In this document: positions 1-7,884 of the stretch, one piece after another | Numbering within the stretch: position 1 is the stretch's first letter | Layout of the letters: every line of letters starts with the position of its first letter | Source: JBAZBO01 sp041671425 | Lineage (GTDB): Bacteria; Patescibacteriota; WWE3; UBA101185; UBA10185 | Assembly (NCBI GenBank): GCA_041671425.1 | Contig: JBAZBO010000019.1 | Span: forward strand, 1-12,932 | Reading direction: 5' to 3' | Length of the DNA: 12,932 nt | Program-made: the position numbers and the translations under genes | Notes under the pieces: model-generated | What the model was told of the DNA's origin: nothing | The model's database searches: none | What the model saw: the letters and a program-made list of their open reading frames with translations, nothing else

Positions 1-3000
1 AAATAGTAAACGCCCCCAGGAAAAGACCAGAGAATGTTACGGAATTTGCAAGGTCATTGCTGCTATCCCCATCGTCATCAATAGTAAACCCGCCTAAAGC
101 AGGAATTCCCGTAATGGTAAAACCAAAGTCTTGCTCATCATTCGGCACAGTGTCTTTAACAACTGTTATGGAACCCCTGTTTACAGCATTACTAAAAAGA
201 CAAACAGTGGTGTTTCCTTTAGTTACCGTTGCGGCTGCTCTATTATTTAGTATATCCGGCGTACAATTTGTCCCACTGATCGAAGAAAGATGAAAAGTAC
301 TTAATGGGCCAGTCTCAACAATTGTGTGATTATCAATAGTTGTTACCTGACCAAAGTCAACAACTCCATTTGAGTCTGCCTGGATAGCAGTACCACCATC
401 CAAACTAAACCACCAATCAGTAACCTCTCCAAAATCTACTATCTTCTGGACCTTTAAGTTACCTGTGTCGCGTGTATTTACAACATAGCACTTTATGTCA
501 TCTCCAATACCTAAAGTGACGGTATTGGGAGATGCCCCCTGACCCTTATCACAAACCCAAGATTCAGGAGAGAAACCTGCCGGTCCGGATTCGGAAAGGG
601 TATATGTACCAGCTACAAACCCTGAACCACTAACAACAGGCGTAGCACCTGAAATAGAGGTTGGACCGGTAGCAGTAAGTGTCCACAATAATGGGGAAAC
701 CCCATCTACTCTCTTCTCAAGCGTAAGCTTTGGTGCGATATCATCATTCGTTATAGAACATGTATAGCTTTTACCGGGCTCAACTGTAAGGGATCCATCG
801 GCAGCACAATCCCCACCCCATACACCAGCAGCATAACCCACCAAGGCAGTACTCTCACTTACGGCGTAAGCCCCTGCCAAAAGTGTCTGTGGCGCATCCC
901 AATCAACAGCATCGGTTCTAATATAAGCTTGGAAATCGCTTTCAGTAGCAGTACCCCCGTTATCATTTGTAACTGTTTTAACCAAGGTCAAAGTACCCAT
1001 CCTAAGTGTATTTGTTATAGTACAGGTAACATCATCCCCATAAGTAAGACTTACCGTTTCAATACCACTCGCATCTTTATTATAGGGGACTGGATTATCA
1101 GGATTACTCTCACAATCCCAATCACTCTTCGAATAATCTGTAAAACCACCAGTCTCAGAAAGAGTGTAGGTGTCAGGTTTGAAACCCAGACCACTAACAA
1201 CCGGTGTTGCCCCCGATATGTTAGTTGGGGAGATACCAGTACCTGTTGCACTAAGAGTCCAAGATGTTGACGGGGCAGTCCCATCTACAACCTCTTTCAA
1301 AAGAGTAAGTTTAGGATTTGAACTATTGGTAATGGTGCAAACAGCCTTATCATTATTTTCAAGAGTGATGGAATTCCCCAGTACTGGAAGGGCGCCATTC
1401 TTCGCACAACTCCATTGACTGGCCGCATAACCTGAGGGTCCGGTTTCAGAGAGAGTATAGATTCCTGCTAATACAACTCCAGAAACATAATTAATAGAGG
1501 GATCACTGACAGGAGGCGTACCTGAAATAGTAGAAGGTCCTATAGCAGCGAGAGTCCAGTCAGAAAAACTTCCAGAACCAGTGGGGTTAAATTCCTTGAC
1601 TAGCTTCAAAGACGGAGGAGTAGTAATGACCTGATCAGTAGTACTTGCGTAACATTTGGGACTAGAACAATCGTAAGTTACATTAAATACATTCTCACAG
1701 TTCAGTGTTTCGTCCTTTAAAGTGTTGTTAGACCAATTTAGTACAAGATCACGGATGGAAAGGCTACTTCCGCAAGCCACATCTCCTATGTGGTATATGA
1801 TTTCCTGAGAACCAGATACATTATCTACACATGTATCAAAAGCATCTATCAATCCAGCATCTGCTCCATTTATTAACAACTGCCCCTGAATATAAACGGA
1901 ATACCTGTTTGAGGCAGTGGAAGTGTAATTGATCTTCAAATAAGAATCTTTGGACGTATCACCTATTCCACAAGTCAAAGGATTACCAGAGGCATCCACC
2001 AAAGCAATAATCTGAACTTTGACATCCTCTGAAACACATTGGCCAGTACATGTGTAAGGAAAATCCAACGCACTCACTAGGGGCAGAATCTCATTGTTTG
2101 TCTGAAAAAGGTCCAAAGACTTGTTGTTCTTAACTATAAACACCGTAAAATGATCCAGCCCATTCACCTCTACGGTTCCATTATTCTGATCCAGTTTACC
2201 TAAATCAACATTCTTAATATCCTCATTTTTTATATTCTCTTTTATTTCATTAATGGTTTTCTCAATATATGAAACCTCAGCCTCTGCACCTTCAGGCTTC
2301 GGCAAAGTCAGATCATATTCAAGCTCCCCATCCTTCATCTCAGTCGTAATGTCGAAGGCATACTCAGCGTCAGTTCTAAACTCATCAGGAAGATCAAGAT
2401 CAGAGACTTTCACTCTTTCAATTTTCAAATGAGACCTTAGGTCCAAATTCTTTGGTAGTTTAGTGAATGTGACCGAAACGTCTTCATCTAATGGAAAAAC
2501 ATATCTGACACCCAAAGCGACATCGTTCGAGGTTTCGGCTATTTCACCATTTACCGTCCAATCTTCAGTTTTTGTATCTATAACTTCGACACCCTCGGCC
2601 AATTCCTCATAACCATCCTCGCCCTCCCTTATATCAGAAACAGCTTCTGGTAAGATGTCTCCCTGAGGCTCTTCTTCCACCACAACAGGCTCATCAGGTA
2701 CAACGATATTATCCGCGGGAGCAGTTTCTTCAACCAAAGGTTGCTCTTCCTCAACTACAGGCTGTTCTTCCGCATCAACAGAACCTTCGGCTACTTCTTC
2801 AGCATCTGCTGGCTCTTCCACTACAGCAGCTTCCTCCTGATCCACTTCCTGAACCAATCCTTCTTCGATGGCCGGCTCTTCAGCCGCATAGGCCACCATG
2901 GGCATGGCAATTAAAAATGGACTGGAAATATTTACAAACATGGACAGAGAGGCAAGATATGAGATTATCTTTTTGCCGGAAGAGGCTTTGATGCGGATCT

Positions 3001-3004
3001 TCAT
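1..3004 (-). CDS. Large secreted surface protein with prealbumin-like (SpaA-type) repeats, 3' end off window
   Basis: I translated this frame codon by codon: 1001 residues are open and the gene continues past the left edge. Residues 1-41 form a signal peptide (basic MKIRIK start, hydrophobic core, cleavage near AYA/AEE). Residues 42-120 are an acidic Glu/Val/Pro/Ala stretch with recurring VVEE-type units, probably a stalk or spacer. Residues 120-460 are a mixed region with several cysteines and no family I recognise. From about 466 come six repeats (466-560, 564-665, 669-753, 757-843, 847-939, 943 onward). Most carry TYTLSE-like and W-x(1-3)-C motifs and end near C-T-I-T-N, which is typical of prealbumin-like surface domains. 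The paired cysteines (e.g. 533/556, 631/661, 733/749) may form disulfides. An in-frame ATG at 3016 would add four residues. The 3004 start is preferred because AAAGG lies 4 nt upstream, although that spacing is short. Likely role: cell-surface display or adhesion (inference). Any anchor would lie beyond the window. Confidence 0.88.
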   Translation of the reverse strand, partial: MKIRIKASSGKKIISYLASLSMFVNISSPFLIAMPMVAYAAEEPAIEEGLVQEVDQEEAAVVEEPADAEEVAEGSVDAEEQPVVEEEQPLVEETAPADNIVVPDEPVVVEEEPQGDILPEAVSDIREGEDGYEELAEGVEVIDTKTEDWTVNGEIAETSNDVALGVRYVFPLDEDVSVTFTKLPKNLDLRSHLKIERVKVSDLDLPDEFRTDAEYAFDITTEMKDGELEYDLTLPKPEGAEAEVSYIEKTINEIKENIKNEDIKNVDLGKLDQNNGTVEVNGLDHFTVFIVKNNKSLDLFQTNNEILPLVSALDFPYTCTGQCVSEDVKVQIIALVDASGNPLTCGIGDTSKDSYLKINYTSTASNRYSVYIQGQLLINGADAGLIDAFDTCVDNVSGSQEIIYHIGDVACGSSLSIRDLVLNWSNNTLKDETLNCENVFNVTYDCSSPKCYASTTDQVITTPPSLKLVKEFNPTGSGSFSDWTLAAIGPSTISGTPPVSDPSINYVSGVVLAGIYTLSETGPSGYAASQWSCAKNGALPVLGNSITLENNDKAVCTITNSSNPKLTLLKEVVDGTAPSTSWTLSATGTGISPTNISGATPVVSGLGFKPDTYTLSETGGFTDYSKSDWDCESNPDNPVPYNKDASGIETVSLTYGDDVTCTITNTLRMGTLTLVKTVTNDNGGTATESDFQAYIRTDAVDWDAPQTLLAGAYAVSESTALVGYAAGVWGGDCAADGSLTVEPGKSYTCSITNDDIAPKLTLEKRVDGVSPLLWTLTATGPTSISGATPVVSGSGFVAGTYTLSESGPAGFSPESWVCDKGQGASPNTVTLGIGDDIKCYVVNTRDTGNLKVQKIVDFGEVTDWWFSLDGGTAIQADSNGVVDFGQVTTIDNHTIVETGPLSTFHLSSISGTNCTPDILNNRAAATVTKGNTTVCLFSNAVNRGSITVVKDTVPNDEQDFGFTITGIPALGGFTIDDDGDSSNDLANSVTFSGLFLGAFTI

Positions 3005-3024
3005 AATACCTTTCATAAATAATT

Positions 3025-3049
3025 AAAAAAGGCCACAAAAAGTGCGGCC
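3025..3049 (-). terminator. Rho-independent terminator after prfB / small ORF
   Basis: Read on the minus strand, GGCC (3049-3046) pairs with GGCC (3034-3031), extended by a few A/C:G/T pairs around a T-rich loop. Six consecutive T (3030-3025) follow immediately. This is the standard intrinsic-terminator layout and closes the Clp/manC/prfB transcript. It ends only 8 nt before the ATG at 3016 and 20 nt before the preferred start at 3004, so it may also affect expression of the surface-protein gene. Confidence 0.7.
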
Positions 3050-3056
3050 ATCAAAA

Positions 3057-3152
3057 CTAACTATTAAGCTGTAAATAAGTTCGATCTTCATTTCCTTCTT
3101 CAGGAGCAGAAATTACATCATCACTATTACACTTATACCTATCGGTTGTCAA
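3057..3152 (-). CDS. Candidate 31-residue small ORF downstream of prfB
   Basis: This frame encodes MTTDRYKCNSDDVISAPEEG followed by NEDRTYLQLNS, starting with TTG and ending with TAG 7 nt before the terminator stem. An AGGAT ribosome-binding-like site (3165-3161) sits 8 nt upstream of the TTG. The composition is soluble and protein-like, acidic, with one cysteine, and I know no family for it. The frame is open for several codons further upstream into the end of prfB, but without another usual start codon. It lies between the prfB stop (26 nt before it) and the terminator, so it would be the last cistron of that operon. Against it: the start is non-ATG, it is very short, and its first six bases read TTGACA, which could instead be a -35 box. 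Confidence 0.35.
   Translation of the reverse strand: MTTDRYKCNSDDVISAPEEGNEDRTYLQLNS
3124..3152 (-). promoter_or_regulatory. Possible sigma-70 promoter before the surface-protein gene
   Basis: On the minus strand a perfect TTGACA (3152-3147) is followed after 17 nt by TAATAG (3129-3124), a poor -10 match. If real, its transcript would begin near 3117, run about 110 nt, and have to pass the hairpin at 3049-3025 before reaching the surface-protein start. That would make the hairpin an attenuator. The same bases are the start of the candidate small ORF, so the two readings compete. Confidence 0.25.
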
Positions 3153-3178
3153 ATATATGAATCCTATAACAAGGGGGT

Positions 3179-4180
3179 TTAGAGACGTAACAAAGAGTCT
3201 ATGAAGATGTCCAAATCCCCGTCGAGAACCGCATCCGGGTTGGTACTCTCCACCTCTGTCCTTAGGTCCTTGACCAGCTTATAAGGATGTAGAACATAGT
3301 TTCTGATCTGGTTTCCCCACCCAGGCATTTTGTATACTCCTTTGAGTTTCGCCTTCTCAGCCTCTTGTTTCTCCAGCTCCAAAGCATACAGCTTGGATTT
3401 GAGCACCTTCATGGCTTTTTCTCTGTTTTTCGCCTGATATCTCTCGGTCTGGTTCTCCACCACTATACCAGAAGGAATATGTCTTATCCTGACTGCAGTG
3501 GACACTTTATTCACATTTTGGCCACCGTGCCCACCCGACCTAAAGGCCTCAAATACGATATCCTCATCCTTCACTTCTATATCAATAGAATCATCTACCT
3601 CTGGGATAACCTCCACCAGGGCAAACGAGGTCTGCCTTAAACTATCAGCATTGAATGGAGATTGCCTTACCAGCCTGTGGACACCTGCCTCCCTTTTTAA
3701 AAAACCATAAGCATATGTCCCTATAACTTCTATAGTCACAGTTTTAAGACCAGCCTCATCTCCCTGCGTTTGTTCCAAGATCTCTGACTTCCAACCCCTC
3801 CTTTCACAATATCTCATATACATTCTCAGAAGCATCGAGGTCCAATCCATTGCTTCTGTTCCCCCCTGTCCAGCGTGTATAGATAGAAGAGCCGTCCCCC
3901 TGTCATGCTTTCCAGACAAAAAGATTTTCTCCTCTAGTTTTGCAATTGCACTATCGAAATCCTCCAAGTCATTTTCTTCCAAATAAAGCTCCAGCATGGA
4001 ATAGTCGTCTATATCTTTTTGGAGTTCTGATAAGTCTTGTGCAACCTTCTGGCCCTCTTCCCAATTCTTCCACAACGCTTCGTCACCCATCCTCTCTTTG
4101 AGGGCTGATATTTTCCCCTTTTTGTCGTCAATGAAGAGTTTTTCTTTTAGTAGGTTAAGTCTGTCCAAACGTTCATCCAT
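3179..4180 (-). CDS. prfB: Peptide chain release factor 2 (RF2)
   Basis: RF2 recognises UGA and UAA stop codons in the ribosomal A site and triggers hydrolysis of peptidyl-tRNA. At 333 residues it is somewhat shorter than the usual ~365. The anticodon-mimicking SPF tripeptide is at 174-176, which separates it from RF1 (PxT). The catalytic GGQ is at 219-221 in SGGHGGQNVN. Flanking blocks GVHRLVRQSPF and TAVRIRHIPSGIVVENQ are well conserved, and it ends in the usual DLDIFI-type tail. Most bacterial prfB genes have an in-frame UGA with a +1 frameshift near codon 25. Here the equivalent region (EKLFIDDKK, residues 13-21) is read straight through, so that autoregulation is absent. The ATG at 4180 lies 13 nt after the manC stop, with only a weak AAGG upstream. 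Confidence 0.97.
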   Translation of the reverse strand: MDERLDRLNLLKEKLFIDDKKGKISALKERMGDEALWKNWEEGQKVAQDLSELQKDIDDYSMLELYLEENDLEDFDSAIAKLEEKIFLSGKHDRGTALLSIHAGQGGTEAMDWTSMLLRMYMRYCERRGWKSEILEQTQGDEAGLKTVTIEVIGTYAYGFLKREAGVHRLVRQSPFNADSLRQTSFALVEVIPEVDDSIDIEVKDEDIVFEAFRSGGHGGQNVNKVSTAVRIRHIPSGIVVENQTERYQAKNREKAMKVLKSKLYALELEKQEAEKAKLKGVYKMPGWGNQIRNYVLHPYKLVKDLRTEVESTNPDAVLDGDLDIFIDSLLRL

Positions 4181-4193
4181 ACTATATCCAGCC

Positions 4194-5270
4194 TTAAATG
4201 TAATTTTTCAAAGACTCTTCCTTAGCAAGCTCACTTACCAGCTCTTTTACCTTGGCGGCCTTGTCTTTGTGTACTACCAGTAGGGCATCCTTTGTATTCA
4301 CCACGATCATACCATCAAGCCCCACCACCGCCACCAACTTTTCTCCATCTTCATTTATGACCACAGAGTCTCTTGTGTTATAGGAATGCGTAAGCCCTCT
4401 TTCCAGATTCTCATCCTCACTTTTGGTAAGGGCCTCCTTAAATGCATACAGTGTCCCTGGGTCAGACCAACCAAGGGTTGGGGTCAGAACCACCGCCTGC
4501 TCAGAAGGTATCTTTTCTACAATAGCATTGTCAAAATGAATGGCCTCCAAGGTGGGGTAGATCTTCTTCAAGGTCGCAATCTCTTTGAAGGTTCCCACAT
4601 TGGCTTCTATTTCCACAAGAGCTTTGTACATTTCGGGCACACTTTTCTCGTAAAGGGAAAGTAGAAAGTCTATATCCAGAATGAAGTAACCAGGATTCCA
4701 GAACCACTCACCAGAAGCAAACATCTTCTTGCAATCCTCAAGCTCAGGCCTGTATTTCCATCCTAGAAATTCATAAGCTTTATTACCTATACTTTTTCCT
4801 ACATGTATCCAACCCAGGTTGTCTTCAGCATATCTGGGCTTTTCAGCAACAAAAACTATTTTACTTGCGTCTTTCAATACATGTTGTTCACCTTCCTTTA
4901 GTACCCATATAAAGTCTTTGACATTATTCATCAAATGATCTGCCCAAAGAATAGCCACCGGACCCTTATACCCAGACTTTCTCAGCCTGACAAAGTTATA
5001 ACCAATGGCTGCGGTCAGATCCCTTTTTTCTGGTTCTCCTACAATATTCACATGCGGTATCTGCGGGAGCTGTTCCATCACCAGAGGAACATAAGCCTCG
5101 TTTGTACTAACATATATGTCTTCAACACAGAAATCTTTTTCTATCCTTTCTACGGCTAGCTGCAAAGTGGATTTACCATCAAAAAGCTTATGGAATTGTT
5201 TAGGCGAATTTTTTCTAGAAAGAGGCCAGAGCCTTGTACCAGCCCCTCCTGCAAAGATTAGTATTTTCAT
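4194..5270 (-). CDS. manC: Mannose-1-phosphate guanylyltransferase-type nucleotidyltransferase
   Basis: This is a sugar-phosphate nucleotidyltransferase that most resembles enzymes making GDP-mannose from GTP and mannose-1-phosphate, a precursor for surface glycans. The signature GGAGTRLWPLSR is at 8-19, followed by PKQF at 23-26. GEPEKRDLTAAI (78-89) replaces the family's EPxxRNTAPAI block, WADH (109-112) supplies the metal-binding aspartate, WNPG is at 191-194, and GWSDPG at 267-272 closes the sugar-binding pocket. At 358 residues it is monofunctional: the C-terminal cupin-type phosphomannose isomerase domain of bifunctional ManC/AlgA is missing. The start lies 2 nt after the Clp stop with no good Shine-Dalgarno, which suggests translational coupling. 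The departures in the second and third motifs leave the exact nucleotide/sugar specificity open. Confidence 0.85.
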   Translation of the reverse strand: MKILIFAGGAGTRLWPLSRKNSPKQFHKLFDGKSTLQLAVERIEKDFCVEDIYVSTNEAYVPLVMEQLPQIPHVNIVGEPEKRDLTAAIGYNFVRLRKSGYKGPVAILWADHLMNNVKDFIWVLKEGEQHVLKDASKIVFVAEKPRYAEDNLGWIHVGKSIGNKAYEFLGWKYRPELEDCKKMFASGEWFWNPGYFILDIDFLLSLYEKSVPEMYKALVEIEANVGTFKEIATLKKIYPTLEAIHFDNAIVEKIPSEQAVVLTPTLGWSDPGTLYAFKEALTKSEDENLERGLTHSYNTRDSVVINEDGEKLVAVVGLDGMIVVNTKDALLVVHKDKAAKVKELVSELAKEESLKNYI

Positions 5271-5272
5271 GA

Positions 5273-7852
5273 TTATGAAATTGTATCACTTCCAAAAACT
5301 TCTGTACCTAGAGTAAGAACGTCCCCTCTATTTATTTCCTTGGCCAACATTTTTACCGCGAGGTACGTTTCAACGTTCTCTTCTATCACCCTAGACAACG
5401 GTCGTGCACCCCATTCAGGACTATATCCTTTATCAGCCAGGGCATCTATCAGTTCCTCTTTGAACGAAACCTTTATACCCTTCTCAGCTGTCATTCTCTC
5501 TACCCTTTTCAGGATGATCCTAGCAATAGCCTTCACATTCTCTTTGGTCAATGGGTTAAAGACTATGATCCCGTTGAACCTGTTAAGAAATTCCGGAGCA
5601 AAATGTTCCTGTACCTTTTTGTTCACAGCTGTCTGCATTTGTACAAAATCCCCTCTTTGCTGAGTTACTTCCTGGATTTCCCTGGTACCAACATTGCTAG
5701 TTGCAATTATTATAGTGTTAGTAAAATCGTAGGTTCTACCCAAAGAATCCGTTATCCTCCCGTCATCCAAAACCTGTAGAAATGTCAGAAGGATACTAGA
5801 GTAAGCCTTCTCCAGCTCATCCAGTAAAATAAGGGAAAATGGTTTCGTCCTTACAGCTTCAGTAAGAGCACCTTTCACTTTCCCGTCAGGGGAACCGATC
5901 AAACGGTTCATACTATCTATCTGCTGATATTCACTCATGTCCAAGCGGATCATGGAGTCTTCATCTCCAAAGTAGATCTTTGCCAAAGTCTTCGCAGTCT
6001 CTGTCTTGCCCACCCCTGTAGTACCTACAAACAAGAAACTGGCAATAGGCTTGCCCTCGTCACGCACACCGGCTCGAGCTCTCTTTAGGGCTTTAGCCAC
6101 TTGGTCTATAGCATGGTCCTGACCAATCACACTTTGCTTCATTTCATTTTCTAAGTTGAGAAGCTTCTGAGACTCGTCTTCGGTCACCACAGAAACTGGT
6201 ATCTTGGTCAGCAGGGACACCTGCTGTTCTATAAGCTTGGAATCCACCACCCTAGTTGTGGAGTTTACTGACGCAATGGCACGAGACAATATATCAATCC
6301 CTTTGTCAGGATGCACCCTATCATGGATCAGCTTGTTGGAAAGGAATATTACTCTTCTTAAAGCTGGAAGAGTGATAAATACCTTCTTAGTCTCCTCCAT
6401 ATCCCTTGAGACCGATTTTAATACTGCAAGAGTTTGAGCATCTGATGCCTGAGGAACTTCCACAAGATGGAAAAGTCTGGCAAAAGCACCATTGGGTTCA
6501 ACATATTTTCTGTAATTCTCAATATTAGTAGCCCCAATAACCCTTACCCCCTCACTAGAAATATAAGGCTCCAGGATCGAATAGGCACTGGCAACCTGAG
6601 TATCACTTTCACCCATGCTGGTAGAAAGGTTATGGATCTCGTCTATAAATAAGATAATGTCATTGGATCCGGTTACTTCTTCCATAACCTTCTTTATGTT
6701 TTCCGAAAGCTCCCCCGGAGTCTTTGCACCGGTAACTAAAGAACCTGCATCTACTTTTACTATTCTTTTATTCTGCAAAGTCTTGTAGCTGGTACCGGCA
6801 ATGATCCTTCTAGCTATCTCCTTCACAACCGAGGTCTTGCCACAACCTGGGGGGCCAATGATCAAGATATCGTCCTTGCCACTACTAAGCATTTCCGCAA
6901 CTTCTTCTATCAAGCTAGTATGTGCAACAACTTTCTTGATCCTGCCCTTCTTTGCCAAGCCGGTGTAGTCTTCCGAGATCGAGTCTAAGAGAGGAGTAAC
7001 CCTTCCTGTCATACCCTTCCCAATGCCACCCATCCCCCCATACTCATAATCATCCTGCCAAAAATAAACTCTAGAAAGCTCTTCTCTCTCGTTCACAATC
7101 CATTCGGCAGCCTCCTCCAGTATCTCAACCGAAGAATCGAGCCTAACCAACAACTGTTCTACTCCTTCAAGACCGGAAATATACGCACAGAATAACTGCT
7201 CTAGCTCCACATATCGGGAGCCTTGCTTTCTGGCAAGTTCAAAGGAAGCCCGATCCAAAACCAAATCATTCTTCTCGGAAAGCCGGGATACTTCATTTTC
7301 AAACCCCTTGTCATAAAGCTCAGACTTTCTAAGCAGAAAAACCACTTTCTCTTCCTTCAGTAAATCAAGGAAAGACGTCCCAGTATTTGAGGAAAGAGCT
7401 TCGAGATACTTTTTGACATTGGGTCTGAAAGATAGTTTTATCTTGTCATCAGACACCTGCGAGATCCTTCTCTGTGGGATGTTCTTTACCGCAAGGGTAT
7501 GCACGTACAGAAGTATTGTAAATATAGGTATAACCCAAAACCCCCAATGGTACAAAATTATGAGAGGCAGTAACCACCAGAGAACAGGCAGTAATATTGT
7601 AATGATAAGAAGGAAGACCATCAGAATGAAACCAAACACGATCTGAAAAACTCTTATTACAAAACCAATGAACCTGCCTGGCAAGGTATAGTCACCAAAA
7701 AGCGGGACAAACAGCAGCCGGATATTCAAAATAAAGGATATCTGGTTATCAACCATGACTATAACCCTCTTGGCAACCATGAATATCTTTTTGGGAGCTT
7801 TGAATAACCACCACTGAAGTGGTTCTATAAAGAAATAGGGCAGTGCAGTCAT
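5273..7852 (-). CDS. Membrane-anchored ClpC/ClpB-like double AAA+ ATPase with altered pore loops
   Basis: This 859-residue Hsp100-type unfoldase has unusual features. Residues about 61-122 are strongly hydrophobic and probably form two membrane segments. Residues 140-260 contain a Clp-N-like domain (LARKQGSRYVELEQL near 206-220). Ring 1 has Walker A GPPGCGKT (333-340), Walker B ILFIDEIH (400-407), sensor ATN (441-443) and the PDKGIDIL block (515-522). Ring 2 has Walker A GTTGVGKT (610-617), Walker B LILLDELEKA (674-683), TSNVG (718-722) and arginine-finger region PEFLNRF (753-759). The ClpC/ClpB middle coiled coil between the rings is absent. The pore-loop aromatics are replaced: KYRG reads KTPG (377-380) and GYVG reads GKVK (657-660). 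I find no [LIV]GF ClpP-docking tripeptide before PEFLNRF. ATPase sites look intact. Likely role: cytoplasmic-face remodelling of membrane or envelope proteins (inference). The ATG at 7852 has no visible Shine-Dalgarno. Confidence 0.9.
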   Translation of the reverse strand: MTALPYFFIEPLQWWLFKAPKKIFMVAKRVIVMVDNQISFILNIRLLFVPLFGDYTLPGRFIGFVIRVFQIVFGFILMVFLLIITILLPVLWWLLPLIILYHWGFWVIPIFTILLYVHTLAVKNIPQRRISQVSDDKIKLSFRPNVKKYLEALSSNTGTSFLDLLKEEKVVFLLRKSELYDKGFENEVSRLSEKNDLVLDRASFELARKQGSRYVELEQLFCAYISGLEGVEQLLVRLDSSVEILEEAAEWIVNEREELSRVYFWQDDYEYGGMGGIGKGMTGRVTPLLDSISEDYTGLAKKGRIKKVVAHTSLIEEVAEMLSSGKDDILIIGPPGCGKTSVVKEIARRIIAGTSYKTLQNKRIVKVDAGSLVTGAKTPGELSENIKKVMEEVTGSNDIILFIDEIHNLSTSMGESDTQVASAYSILEPYISSEGVRVIGATNIENYRKYVEPNGAFARLFHLVEVPQASDAQTLAVLKSVSRDMEETKKVFITLPALRRVIFLSNKLIHDRVHPDKGIDILSRAIASVNSTTRVVDSKLIEQQVSLLTKIPVSVVTEDESQKLLNLENEMKQSVIGQDHAIDQVAKALKRARAGVRDEGKPIASFLFVGTTGVGKTETAKTLAKIYFGDEDSMIRLDMSEYQQIDSMNRLIGSPDGKVKGALTEAVRTKPFSLILLDELEKAYSSILLTFLQVLDDGRITDSLGRTYDFTNTIIIATSNVGTREIQEVTQQRGDFVQMQTAVNKKVQEHFAPEFLNRFNGIIVFNPLTKENVKAIARIILKRVERMTAEKGIKVSFKEELIDALADKGYSPEWGARPLSRVIEENVETYLAVKMLAKEINRGDVLTLGTEVFGSDTIS

Positions 7853-7884
7853 ACATTACTAGGATAGCATAAATCGAATTAACT

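Noticed and set aside
929..1270. 113-residue plus-strand ORF
   Set aside because: Antisense shadow of the prealbumin-repeat surface gene; no start context and no protein-like motifs.
3023..3091. 22-codon ORF (MKIELIYSLIVSF...) as a leader peptide for the surface gene
   Set aside because: It runs through the terminator stem, ends in its T-tract, and its AAGG is only 2 nt from the ATG. The other frame (3057-3152) has better spacing.
4194..5270. Bifunctional ManC with phosphomannose isomerase domain
   Set aside because: At 358 residues there is no room for the C-terminal cupin domain and none of its motifs are seen.
5612..5623. RGDF in the Clp protein (residues 733-736) as an adhesion motif
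   Set aside because: It lies in the cytoplasmic second AAA+ ring, so it is a chance tetrapeptide.
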